Of a DNA stretch of 64,000 nt, positions 12,301 to 22,209 are shown piece after piece. Numbering within the stretch: the first letter of the stretch is position 1; each line of letters opens with the position of its first letter. Origin of the DNA: Basidiobolus meristosporus CBS 931.73 (Eukaryota > Basidiobolomycota > Basidiobolomycetes > Basidiobolales > Basidiobolaceae); the NCBI GenBank assembly GCA_002104905.1, contig MCFE01000337.1, positions 1 through 64,000 of the forward strand, in the 5' to 3' direction. The translations under genes and the position numbers were made by a program. The notes beneath the pieces were generated by a model. That model saw only the letters and a program-made list of their open reading frames with translations. It made no database searches and was not told the origin of the DNA.

Positions 12301-13320
12301 CTTTACTGCTTCTAAGGTTTACTTGGATAGTTCCTTCTCCCACTGCATCAAGTGCTCTATTGTCACCCATGAAAACCTTCTTAATTGGAATTTCTTGATA
12401 TTGGGTAAAAAGTTCTTTTTGGTGTGTAAAGTGTTGAGAAGCTCCAGAGTCAATATACCATGTCTGAGAATCCTTGTTTGTGGTCATATTTAGTGCAGAT
12501 ATGAAAAGTCTATCTTCAGTTGTTGCAGCATTTCCATATTCAGGCCTCTTTTGCTGACTATCTCTCTTTCTCAAGCACTGGTCTATTGTGTGTCCTTTCC
12601 TTTTGCAGTAGTTGCAAAATAGGTTGCTGTTGCCTTTGTAGGGTCTTGGGTACCTCCTTTGTTGGTTATCATTGCTTATTAAAGCACTTTCTTCTTCCTT
12701 CTTATTGGCGCTTGATTTTCTTAATTCTTCATCCAGGAGCCTTCCTTATACATAATTTAAGGTCAAAACTTCAGTTCTGGACTCTAGGGCTGATACAAGG
12801 CCCTGAAACTTGTCTGTCAGGCTATTCAGGATGGTAACTATCACATCCTCATCAGTAGTTGGTACGCCCACTGATTCCATCTCATCTACCAGCAGGGTAA
12901 TTCTGTTAATTAGATTTTTCATTTCTTCTCCTAGCAGCATCTTTGTAGTAAAGAATTTTTGTCTCAGATACATCTTCTTAGCAGCTGAACATGACTGGTA
13001 GGTGACCTCTAATGCTTTCCAGGCATTCTTTGCCGTTTTTGCTCTTGAGCATTGAATTAGCAATTTGTCCTTGACATTGAGGCAAATGCAGTTAAAGGCA
13101 CTTTGTTCTTACTTCTGGTACTTTAAAGCTTCCTCTCCCACGTTTTTAGGAGGGCATTCTGCTCCCTTGACAATATCCCAAAGGCCTCTTTCTTGTAGCA
13201 GCATCTTCATCTTCACCTTCCACACTTGGTAGTTAGATCCATCCAACTTTTCAGCAGAGGGAAAAATTCCATTAATAGCAGTAGTAGACATTGCAGAGAG
13301 TGACAGCTTGGGGCTCATAA
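9349..13320 (-). pseudogene. Copia gag-pol polyprotein, copy 1, disabled
   Basis: Minus-strand order: gag (KLDGSNYQVWKVKM, about 13,250), CCHC zinc knuckle CNYCKRKGHTIDQC (about 12,600), aspartic protease WYIDSGASQHF (about 12,460), integrase zinc domain HRRFGHINFDYL with CEACIYGKQ, integrase core with CSDNGGEYTS and PQQNGVAEQ, reverse transcriptase with LLALYVDDLIIA (about 10,330) and RNase H with QDNLGCIQLGRNP (about 9560). The catalytic motifs survive, but the frame is split by stops and frameshifts near 12,745, 11,980, 11,050, 10,790, 10,630 and 9790. At about 12,746 copy 1 has a TAA where copy 2 has TAT. It could be a parts source but not an autonomous element. Confidence 0.9.
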
Positions 13321-13322
13321 CC
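13310..13322 (-). promoter_or_regulatory. Primer-binding site, initiator tRNA-Met anticodon type
   Basis: Directly inside the upstream LTR the minus strand reads GGTTATGAGCCCC. This is complementary to the anticodon arm GGGCUCAUAACC of the fungal initiator tRNA-Met rather than to a tRNA 3' end. Priming by such an internal fragment is known from Drosophila copia (half-tRNA priming). Copy 2 keeps the same 13 bases at 21263-21275, so the site is a family feature. Confidence 0.75.
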
Positions 13323-13885
13323 TGTTGTAAGAGTCTTGGAGATATTGGAAGTGATTTGGAGAACAAGTAGATTATGTGGTTTTCACTTAATAGACTTGTT
13401 CCATTGTGCCATTTATCATAGTGCCAGAAAGTGCTGTATATTTTGTTATTAATTTGATATTTTAGGGTCATATGCATGTCAATTTTGATCCCAAATTGGC
13501 ACTGTATGGCACCATCTGGCACTCTGTGGCATGATCAGGCACCATCTGGCATGCTAGGGCACTATTGGGCACTATGATCAGCTGGAATGATGGAACAAGT
13601 CTAATGATTTATAGAATGTAAAAGTAGTATTTATACTTTTACCTGGTCTTGGCATTACAAGCACGTAGAATAGGTTAAGGAAGGCCCCAAGAACATGTGT
13701 GCAAAGTTTGGGGCTGTTTGGACAACTTTGAGAATTTTCATGTTCTGAGTACCTGGTATTTTGGTGAAAATATTCTAAGTAAATCCCAACAAGGAATTTG
13801 GTCAGTATTCTTTAGGATTTGAAGGTGATGATCTAAGTGACTAAGTTAGGTGAATATTTAGGTGGAATTACGAATTTTTACAACA
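13323..13885 (-). repeat. 5' LTR of copia copy 1, interrupted
   Basis: Same termini as the other LTR but 563 bp long. The extra 214 bp equals the 211-bp inverted-repeat element at 13392-13602 plus a 3-bp duplicated AAT. Outside the insert the LTR is colinear with 8989-9337. Confidence 0.92.
13392..13602. mobile_element. Inverted-repeat non-autonomous element, 211-bp copy
   Basis: The ends are 13-bp perfect inverted repeats, AGACTTGTTCCAT and ATGGAACAAGTCT. It sits between two AAT trinucleotides in the LTR, giving a 3-bp target duplication. The uninterrupted LTRs show the empty site (CACTTAATGATTT). The right half carries many TGGCAC, GGCACC and TGGCATG motifs, a subterminal repeat array like those that transposases bind. 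There is no coding capacity. The 497-bp relative is at 4114-4610. The 3-bp duplication would fit PIF/Harbinger or CACTA-type elements, but the terminal sequence does not decide it. Confidence 0.8.
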
Positions 13886-15700
13886 CCTTTAAAGGTGGAT
13901 ATTAACTCTTGGAGTGGTGTATTTGTCATTTTTGTAAGGTTTCCTGATGCTTGTATAGTGAAAGGTTCAAACTACCCAGGTACTCCACCAAATTTTTGTT
14001 GTGCTGTAATATGATTAGTTTTGAGGTTTGTACTAAAATATAGATGCTAATCGACAATATACAACAACTGCCAGCATGCAACTACTGAAGTAGTTTATTG
14101 GAAGTTTGATATACAGATAGAAAATATAGCTTTCACTAATATGCGCAATCTTAGGCTCAAAATATAATATAGGCAGTGTTTCTCTCTTCTACAGCAGTGT
14201 TCTGACCTTCTGTTGAACATTGGGCTGATTAATTCTTAAAGTAACTTTTCCTTGTTTCAAAGTAACTTTCCTAGTTGAGAAAGTATATCCTAATATGGAA
14301 GTTCTGACCTCCCCTTTAGCCTAAAGGGTGTGGTGTAGGAGTTTCTGAAGGGGTCTTTAGGCCTAAAGGGGGGGTCTAAAGGGGTGTCTTTGAAGTAAAG
14401 GGGCTTCTTACAGTGGTCTCTAAAGTGGACTCTACACTAAATGGGTGCCTAAAGAGGCTTCTTTAGAGTAAAGGGGTTTCTTTAAGGGGTCTCTAAAGGG
14501 GTGCTTAGACTAGAGGGTTGTCTAAACGGGTGCCTTTAGAGTAAAGGGGCTACTTAGAGGGGAATTTTCTAACAGAGAAGTGGTAGTTTTCTTGTAGAAC
14601 TCAGATTGGATTCATGTGAGCTTTGCAGTCCCTTTAATGATGTAGTACCAAGCAAAGTCAGAATACTCAGCAGTGCAGGTGATGCAGGGGAAGTCTTATA
14701 ACCTTTATACTTGTAATTATAGTGTGGAAACTCTGGAAAGAGAGGCTCCCTTTATTTTTCAGCTGTGAAAGTCATATATATGAAAATTCTGAAGGATCAA
14801 ATTTTTTGGGGAATTGCATAAGCAATAAATGTGATACAAAGCTAAAATTCTCAGTGGCACAGATTGGGGATAGGCACAGCACCAGTGAGAATATCATTTG
14901 ACTGGATTGGCTGGCTTGAAAGTTACATGCAATCAAAGTCACCATAGTATTCCTAGCAATAGAGGCCTAGAGTATATGGCTATTGGACTCTTTTGATCAG
15001 AACACCTTAAGTACTGCTTCAAATGAGTTGTAATTTGAAGCTTGTGTTGGCTACCAAGTGTCTTACATAACATAGTATTTTTGGGTGGATTGCTTGACAG
15101 GGTCTTGAGCTTTTGTCCCTCAGGGTTGAAATTTCCCAATCTTTCATTTGTGTGTTACAATAGCAAAAGCAAATTAAAGAAATGAGTGTAATATTGGTTT
15201 TGAGATATTGTAGTAATGGATTACTTTCCTTTACTACAGCTCCTTTAGTCATGATGAACTTCTGGATCTGTGGTAGTTTGGGAAACAATACTGTTTTACC
15301 TGTAAAGTCAGGTGCTTTTACAAGATGTAACCAACTTTTGCTTGATCTGTAGTGAGCTAATTGGGTTGTAGCAATAAGTGGTGTTTAACTATGTTGATGA
15401 AACCTTAGAGCTCATTTTGGGAGCCACTGAGCTTAGTAATGGAAGGGATTGTTGGATCATGGTAGGAGGGAGTATGGATAGACTGTTGAGCATTTTGGCC
15501 CTCAAGCTGAGCAACAGAGTTTCTGAGATCAGCATTGTCATGTTATAGCTGGGCATAGGCAGCCGTGAGACTTGCAAAGTTGTACTCTTGACTGGACATG
15601 TCAAGGTAGCAGGAGGCAGGGAGGCTTCTTGAGCATGTTCAGGAGTACTGAGCACTACTAGCTAATATGTTGGTATTAAAGCCACTAGTTTGTCAAGAAT
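13886..15700 (-). mobile_element. Ty3/gypsy element, 5' portion (gag), decayed
   Basis: Minus-strand gag-like blocks occur at 15,655-15,400 (a coiled-coil-type start with AQLEGQNAQQS-like sequence in an interrupted frame, then SGSQNELKGFI), at about 15,290-15,020 (FPKLPQIQKFIMTKGAVVKES) and at 14,040-13,886 (FTIQASGNLTKMTNTPLQELISTFK). The last block continues at 8988 on the far side of copia copy 1. Between about 14,050 and 14,900 no gag is recognisable and a tandem repeat is present, so a further insertion or replacement is likely. Confidence 0.6.
14310..14570. repeat. Degenerate AAAGGGG tandem repeat
   Basis: About 250 bp built from variants of a 20-25 bp unit containing TCTAAAGGGGTGCCT, TAAAGGGGCTTCTT and similar. 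At least ten AAAGGGG-like cores are visible. It lies in the middle of the gypsy relic where gag similarity is lost. Confidence 0.7.
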
Positions 15701-16440
15701 ACAATGTTTGAGCTACAATCCCCAACTGTGAATAAGTTAGCATCACTGATAATGTATTGTACTAAAGCTTAGGGGTGATATCTTTGGTAGGTATTCCTTG
15801 ATAAGTTCTTCTCAAGAGCTTTGGGTAGAAGGCAGAGATCCACAGGAAGTCAAGAGCAGTCTGATGAAACTGTTAAGAATAGACACAGAGCAGGAGAGTA
15901 GAGCTAGGTAAGGCAGGACCAGGAAAGGACTTAGGTGTGGATTAACCAAGAAAGGGAAGTTCCAAGGCAAGGCTGTTTATTCAAGACCAGTGTATATCAG
16001 ACTGAGAAATGCATAAGGGGTGATAGGACTATGTATACATTTTGGCAATATGGATGTCAAGAGATATTGGCTAAAACTGATGGAATTCTGGGATGCTGTG
16101 CAGTAAGTGAGCCAAGATAGAATTATACTAAAAACCAGACTGGAATATCACATTAGGATAAGCCAAGGGTCAGCTGAACATGTGATTGTGTCATGTGACA
16201 TGCATTTATCATATATGGTACTCAACTGCATAGGCTCCAATAGGAAGCTACCATATAATATTCTATTATGTAACATTGACTTGGAGCTTTCAAGAAATTG
16301 CTAGAATGTAGTAGTGCTTTCAAGAAGGAACTGGGATTTCTTTGCCAACTTGATTTGGCCAGATCATGAAAGGTCAATAATAACTTGTGATCATGACAGA
16401 TTCTGGGACAGCTTAAATGAGCTATGGATATCTCATTAAT
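15701..16440. other. Gypsy leader region and unassigned DNA
   Basis: The part 15,700-15,790, read on the minus strand, shares the AGCTTTAGTACA to TTGGGGATTGTAGCT layout with 760-850. It is therefore probably the untranslated leader of the gypsy element. Open frames at 15,935-16,304 are short and unrecognised. Confidence 0.4.
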
Positions 16441-16610
16441 GCACCCCTATATGGATTCAGAACAGGATCTTATAGGATACTCTGATGCTGATTTGGGTAA
16501 GGACTTAGAAGAAAGAAGATTAGCCACTTGATGCACCATTGTTAACCATAAGGAGCAATATCATGGAATTTGGGAAAGCAATCTACTAAGACACTTATCA
16601 TTACCGAGGC
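16441..16610 (+). pseudogene. Older plus-strand copia, RNase H left part
   Basis: The translation reads SEQDLIGYSDADLG-like sequence and then DLEERRLAT, matching the copia RT/RNase H junction (copy 1: DSEQDLVGYSDADWG). It ends at ACCGAGGC, which corresponds to the TEA of the usual TEAEYMAA motif, exactly where copia copy 2 begins. The matching right-hand part resumes at 21624. Confidence 0.7.
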
Positions 16611-16959
16611 TGTTGTAAGAATCTTGGAAATATTGGAAGTGATTGGGAGAACAAGTAGATTATGTGGTTTCCACTTTATGATTTATTGAATGTATAAGTA
16701 GTATTTATACTTTTACATGGTCTTGGCATTACAAGCATGTTGAATAGGTTAAGAAAGGTCCCAGGAACATTTGTGCAAAGTTTGGGGCTGTTTGGACAAC
16801 CTATCCAACTCTCATGTTCTGGGTATGTGGTATTTTGGTGAAAATATTGTGAGTAAATCCCAACAAGGAATTTGGACAATGTTTCTTGGGACTTGAAGGT
16901 AATGATATAAATGACTAAGCTTGGTGGATATTTAGGTGGAATTACAAATTTTCACAACA
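16611..16959 (-). repeat. 3' LTR of copia copy 2 (349 bp)
   Basis: Begins TGTTGTAAGAATC and ends TTTCACAACA. It is colinear with the copy 1 LTR, with scattered substitutions. A polypurine tract (GAGTGGGAG on the minus strand) follows at 16960. Confidence 0.9.
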
Positions 16960-16969
16960 CTCCCACTCA

Positions 16970-19900
16970 GCTAAATGTTGATACTCACTAGTCCTAATTT
17001 TGACCTAAGTTATTCAAACTTGTCTCTGGCTAATAGCTTGGTAAACATATCTGCAATCATTTCATCTGAAGGACAGTAAACTAAGCTAAAAAAGTTATTC
17101 TCTATAGCTTCATGTATGATATGATGTCTAATATCTATTTGCTTAGTGCTAGCATGAAAGGTTGGATTTTTACCTAATTGTTTACATCTTTGATTATCTT
17201 AAAATAAAGAATAAGCATTTTTTAACCTAGGCCTAAGTCTGTAAAAAGCTTTCTTAGCCACCTTGCTTCTTTTGTAGCTTCACAAGCTGCCATATACTCT
17301 GCCTCTGTGGTGGAATGTGTCACAGTTGGTTGCTTTCTTGAATTTTATGAAATTGCTCCTTTACATTAAAGAAAAGTGTATCCTGCGGTGGATCTTCTGT
17401 CTTGCAAATTTTGTCCCCAATCAGCTTCAGAGTAGCCCATAGGATCCTGTTCTGAATCCTTATAAGTGTATGTTAAGCAGATATCAGCAGGTCCGTTTAG
17501 GTATCTCAATATCAGCTTAACTGCTGCAATATGATCAGATCCATAGCTTTGATTATGCTGGCTGACAACTCTTACTGAATATGAGATATCTGGGCATGTT
17601 CCAAGCATGATATACATCAGACTTTCAACCATAGATTGATAACAAAAGTCAGGGCTTTCACATGGCACTAAGCTCTCTTGATTTGGTTGAGTTTTAACCA
17701 AGTTAAGGCCTGTCTCCATTGGGGTAACTGCTGGTTTACAGTCTTCCATTTGATACTTCTTTAATATATCTTAAATATACTGGGATTGACTTAGGATGAT
17801 AGTCTGGGTACATCTATCTATGGAAAACCTTATCCCTAAGTAATAACTGAGTTCTCCTGAATTGGACATCTTGAACTCTTTACATAAGCTGGATTTAGTC
17901 TCTTCCAATATTGTTAGATTGTTGGTGGCTATAATAAGATCATCCACATATAGAGCTAATAAATTTGGACTTGCTCTGATAGGCTTATAGTATATACTAT
18001 AGCCAGCAATACTCCTTTTGAAACTCAAAGATTCCAAATAAGAATCTATCTTGCAATGCCAGGCTCTTGGTGATTGTTTGAGACCATATAGAGACTTTTA
18101 AACTTGCAGACCAAGTGGGGTTATCTTGATCAACAAGCCCATCAGGCTGGTCCATATACACATCCTCATCACGTTCTTCATTCAAAAATGCAGTTTTTAC
18201 ATCTATTTGATGAATAAAAAAATTATATTTGGCTGTAATAGCCATTATCAATCTGATGAAATTAAACTTGGCTACCAGTGCAAAAGTCTCAGTACAGTCA
18301 AGTCCTTTTGTTTGAGAGTATCCTTTAGCCACAAGTTATGCTTCTAATCTTTCAATTGTACCATCAGCCTTGTATTTTGTCTTGAAGACTCATCCGTATC
18401 CATTTGATTTTTAGTTGATTGGTAACTTGACTAAGTCCCAAGTTTGATCTTCCATTAGAGCCTGATATTCCTCAGTCATTACAGATTTCCAAACTCTGTC
18501 TGAGGGCTATTTAGGGCCTCTTTTACAGTCTGGGGCTCATCAATATGGACTGAATAGGCATAGGCTAAGTTTGTTCCCTTATTGATATAGTAATTTGGGC
18601 TATTTCTTGTCTGGTTGAATCTCCAGGCATTTGATACTGGAATGATCACTTCTACATTATTCCTGGGCACTGATTCAGCCTGAACCACTGTTGTAGAGCC
18701 CTCTGGTGTGAAAAAATTCTCATTTTTTGGCTCTGACTCAATCCTGACTATTGTTGGACTTCAGATCAAATTTTTGTCCTTATCTCATGTCATGTTTTGT
18801 GAAAATTTTGATATTTCATCAAACAACACATCCCTGGACTTACTTAGCTTCTTTGCTTTGGTATTGCAGAGTTTGTATACTCTACTCTATTTGCAGAAGC
18901 CCAAAAAAATGCATTTTACACTTTTTGGCTCAAATTTGGGCTGATTTCCAGCCAGTTTCTTGGTATATGCTGTACACCCAAATATTCTTAGATGCTCTGC
19001 ACTTGGTCTGTATCCATACCATGCTTCAAATGGAGTAGAATCACAAAGTATTTTGTTATAACTCCTATTTTTATGGTATACAGCTGTGGTAACTGATTCC
19101 ACCCAAAAACATAGGATAATTTTTGGTCATGGATCATTGATCTTGCCATATCACTTATTGATCTGTTTGCGCATTTTTCTACTCCATTTGACTGTGGGGA
19201 GTATGGTATAGTAGTCTCTTGCTTTATCCCATGAATTTGCAGAAGTGGATGAAGAGTTATGAGGTATACCCTCCATAATTGTCTCAGCATATTTTTTTGA
19301 TTTTTTCACTGGTTTCTCCTTCCACTATGGCTTTAAACTCCCTGAGCTTAGACAGGGCTTCTTTCTTTCTCTCCATGAAGTAGACCCACATGTATCCTGT
19401 ATAATCATCAATAAAAGTGATTAAATACCTCATCCTGCCTTTGAATAGGTCCACACAGATCTGAGTGAATTAGAACTATTTTTTTTTAGTTTTGATCAAC
19501 CCAGAGCTCTTGAATGTTTTTCTGGCTTGTTTCCCATATATGCAAGCTTCACAGTGCTCCAAATCAGCTGGGGGATCAGCTTTTACTCTGGAGATTAGCT
19601 GATCTTTATTCATTTTGCACAAATGATCGGAATTGATGTGTCCAAATCTCCTGTGTCAAAGCATTGGTGTTTCTTCATTTAAGTTACCTATAATGGCTTC
19701 CAGATATGATGGAATATAAGTTAACTCATAAAGACTCTGATATCTGAAACTCAGAGCAATATGAGCACCATTTTGATCAGTAATCTTGCATCCAGAATTA
19801 TCAAATCTGAATCTGAGTCCTTCTGCGGTGGCCTTGCTTACAGACAGTGGGTTCTGTTGTAAAAATTTGTAAATCCACCTAAATATTTACCTAACTTGGC

Positions 19901-21260
19901 CACTTAGATCATTACCTTTGAATCCTAGAGAATACTGACCAAATTCCTTGTTGGGATTTACTTAAAATATTTTCACCAAAATACCATGTACCCAGTACAT
20001 GAAGATTCTCAAAGTTGTCCCAACAGCCCAAAACTATGCACACATGTTCTTGGGACCTTTCTTAACCTATTCAACATGTAAGTAATGCCAAGACTATGTA
20101 AAAGTATAAATACAACTTTTACATTACATAAATCATTAAGTGAAAACCACATAATCTACTTGTCCTCCCAATCACTTCCAATATCTCCAAGACTCTTACA
20201 AAAGGTTCTTGGCTATTTCTGGTACATCAAGTACCTCTTTAAAGGTCAGTTTATGGCGTCTTTTACTGCTTCTAAGGCTTACTTGGATAGTTCCTTCTCT
20301 TACTGCATCAGGTGTTTTATTGTCACCCATGAAAACCTTCTTAAATTTCTTTGTATGGGGTAAAAAGTTCTTTTTGGTGTGTGAACTGTTGAGATGCTCT
20401 AGAGTCAATGTACCACATCTGAGAATCCTTGTTTGTGGTCATATCCAGTGCAGATATGAATAGTCTATCATCAGTTTTTGCTGCATTTCCATATTCAGGC
20501 TCTTTTGCTGACTATCTCTCTTTCTCAAGCACTGGTCTATTGTGTGTCCTTTCCTTGTGCAGTAGTTACAAAACAGGTTGCTGTTGCCTGTGTAGGGTCT
20601 TGGGTACCTTCTTTGATGGTTATTATTGCTTATTAAAGCATATTTTTTCCTTCTTATAGGTGCTTGATTTTCTTAATTTTTCATCCAGGAGCCTTCCATA
20701 TACATAATTTAAAGTCAAATCTTCAGTTCTGGACTCTAGGGCTGATACAAGGCCCAGAAACATATCTGTCTGGCTATTTAGGATAGTAACTATCAAATCC
20801 TCATCAGTAGTTGGTACACCCACAGATTCCATCTCATCCACCAGCAGGGCAATTCTGTTAATTAGATTTTTCATTTCATCTCCTGGCTGCATCTATGTAG
20901 TACAGAAATTTTGTCTCAGATACATCTTCTTAGCAGCTGAACATGACTGGTAGGTATCTTATAATGCCTTGCAGGCATTCTTTGTTCTTTTTGCTCTTGA
21001 GCATTGAATTAGCAATTTGTCCTTAACATTAAGGCAAATGCAGTTAAAGGCACTTTGTTCTTTCTTCTGGTACTTTAAGGTTTCCTCTCCCACGTTTTTA
21101 GGAGGGTATTCTTCTCCCATGACAATATCCTAAAGGCCTCATTTTTGTAGCTGCATTGCCATCTTTGTCTTCCACACTTGGTAGTTAGATCCATCCAACT
21201 TTTCATTGGCGGAAAAGATTCCAGTAATAGCAGTAATAAACATTGCAGTGAGTGAACAGC
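16970..21260 (-). pseudogene. Copia gag-pol polyprotein, copy 2, heavily broken
   Basis: The same blocks as copy 1 appear in many short frames: RNase H and LKPAVTPMET (17,750-17,370), reverse transcriptase with LLALYVDDLIIATNN (about 17,950), KGLDCTETFALVA (about 18,300), integrase with IPYSPQSNGVEK (about 19,200) and gag with NRIALLVDEMESVG (about 20,830). More stops and frameshifts than copy 1, plus a solo LTR inside the integrase/protease region, show that it is the older or less constrained copy. Confidence 0.85.
19855..20203 (+). repeat. Solo LTR with perfect 5-bp target duplication
   Basis: A 349-bp LTR of the same family in the opposite orientation to its host. It starts TGTTGTAAAAATT and ends CTCTTACAAAA (one change from TTACAACA). 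GGTTC precedes it at 19850-19854 and follows it at 20204-20208. The host copia frame resumes across the insert. It must have arisen by insertion of a full element followed by LTR-LTR recombination. Confidence 0.93.
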
Positions 21261-21275
21261 TTGGGGCTCATAACC

Positions 21276-21623
21276 TGTTGTAAGAGTCTTGGAGATATTG
21301 GAAGTGATTGGGAGAACAAGTAGATTACATGGTTTTCACTGGATGATTTACTGATTGTGAAAGTAGTATTCATACTTTTACATAGTCTTGGCACTACAAG
21401 CATGTAGAATAGGCTAAGGAAGGTCCCAAGAACATGTGTACAAAGTTTGGGCTGCTTTGGGCAACTTATCTATTTTCATCTCTGGGTACCTGGTATTTTG
21501 GTGAAAATATTCTAAGTAAATCTCAACAAGGAGTTTGGTTGGTATTCCCTAGGATTTGAAGGTCAATGATCTGAGTGACTAAGCTAGGTGAATGTTTAGG
21601 TGGAATTACAAATTTTTGCAACA
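21276..21623 (-). repeat. 5' LTR of copia copy 2
   Basis: Begins TGTTGTAAGAGTC and ends TTTTTGCAACA, 348 bp. The primer-binding site abuts it at 21263-21275. Confidence 0.9.
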
Positions 21624-21838
21624 AAACAAGGATGCATAGAATTAGGTAGAAATCCAACATTTCATGCTAGAACTTGGCACAAAGATATTGGACACCATTT
21701 CATATGTAAAGCTGTGGAAAATTTGTCAGTTAACCTAGATCACTGTTTTGCATATGAAATGATTTCAGACATACTTACCAAACCATTAGCCAGAGGCAAA
21801 TTAAATTATCTCAGAACACAATTTGGACTGGAGTAATA
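21624..21838 (+). pseudogene. Older plus-strand copia, RNase H right part
   Basis: Reads GCIELGRNPTFHART, then DIGHHFICKAVEN, DILTKPLARGKLNYL and FGLE, then a stop. This matches the C-terminus of copia RNase H (copy 1: GCIQLGRNPTFHARTKH). It continues the fragment at 16441-16610 and is followed by GTGGGAG and an LTR, so it is the true 3' end of the older element. Confidence 0.8.
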
Positions 21839-21860
21839 TGGATGTTTAGTTCAGTGGGAG

Positions 21861-22209
21861 TGTTGTAAGTTTAGTAATAGCAGCCAAAGTCTCCTCCTAG
21901 CTTAGTCACTTAGATCCTAACTATAAATCTTGGAGAATACTGGCCAAACTCCTTGTTGTGGCTTACATTGCAAATATCTTACCAAAAGATCAGGTACTCA
22001 GAATGTGCAATTCCTCAAAGTTGTCCAGACAGCCCTAAACCTTGCACACATGTTCTTGGGACCATCCTGAGCATATTATAAGAGCTTATTTTGCCAAGAC
22101 AATGTAAGAGTATAGATACCACTTTGAAACTCAATATGTCATTAATTGAAAACCACATAATCCACTTGTTCTCACTTTCACTTCCAAATTCTCCAGAGCT
22201 CTTACAACA
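21861..22209 (+). repeat. 3' LTR of the older plus-strand copia
   Basis: 349 bp, from TGTTGTAAGTTTAG to CTCTTACAACA. It is preceded by the purine tract TCAGTGGGAG. It contains AGAGTATAGATACC and CTCAATATGTC at the positions of the TATA and AATAAA signals of younger copies, both mutated, which fits greater age. Confidence 0.88.

Larger units (their letters stand above)
8989..13885 (-). mobile_element. Ty1/copia retrotransposon, copy 1, nearly full length
   Basis: The two LTRs start TGTTGTAA and end TTACAACA. The interior reads gag, protease, integrase, reverse transcriptase and RNase H on the minus strand, the copia order. Flanks AAAGA and AAAGG (minus strand) are a 5-bp target duplication with one mismatch, and joining the flanks restores a continuous gypsy gag frame. 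I count about 11 differences between the LTRs over 349 bp (about 97% identity), so this is not a very recent insertion. The upstream (right-hand) LTR carries a 211-bp inverted-repeat element. Without that insert the element is about 4.68 kb, close to copy 2. Confidence 0.93.
16611..21623 (-). mobile_element. Ty1/copia retrotransposon, copy 2, full span
   Basis: Same family as copy 1: LTRs at 16611-16959 and 21276-21623, the same primer-binding site at 21263-21275, the same order of domains on the minus strand, and about 4.66 kb once the 354-bp solo-LTR insertion is subtracted. It lies inside an older plus-strand copia, between the TEA and the QDN..GC part of RNase H. No clean 5-bp duplication is visible (flanks GAGGC and AAACA), and about 100 bp of the host RNase H is absent, so the site was later deleted or the insertion caused a deletion. 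Confidence 0.88.

Noticed and set aside
14050-14900. A further LTR element inside the gypsy gag
   Set aside because: Gag similarity is lost here, but I could not find matching ends, a target duplication or coding blocks, so no element is claimed.
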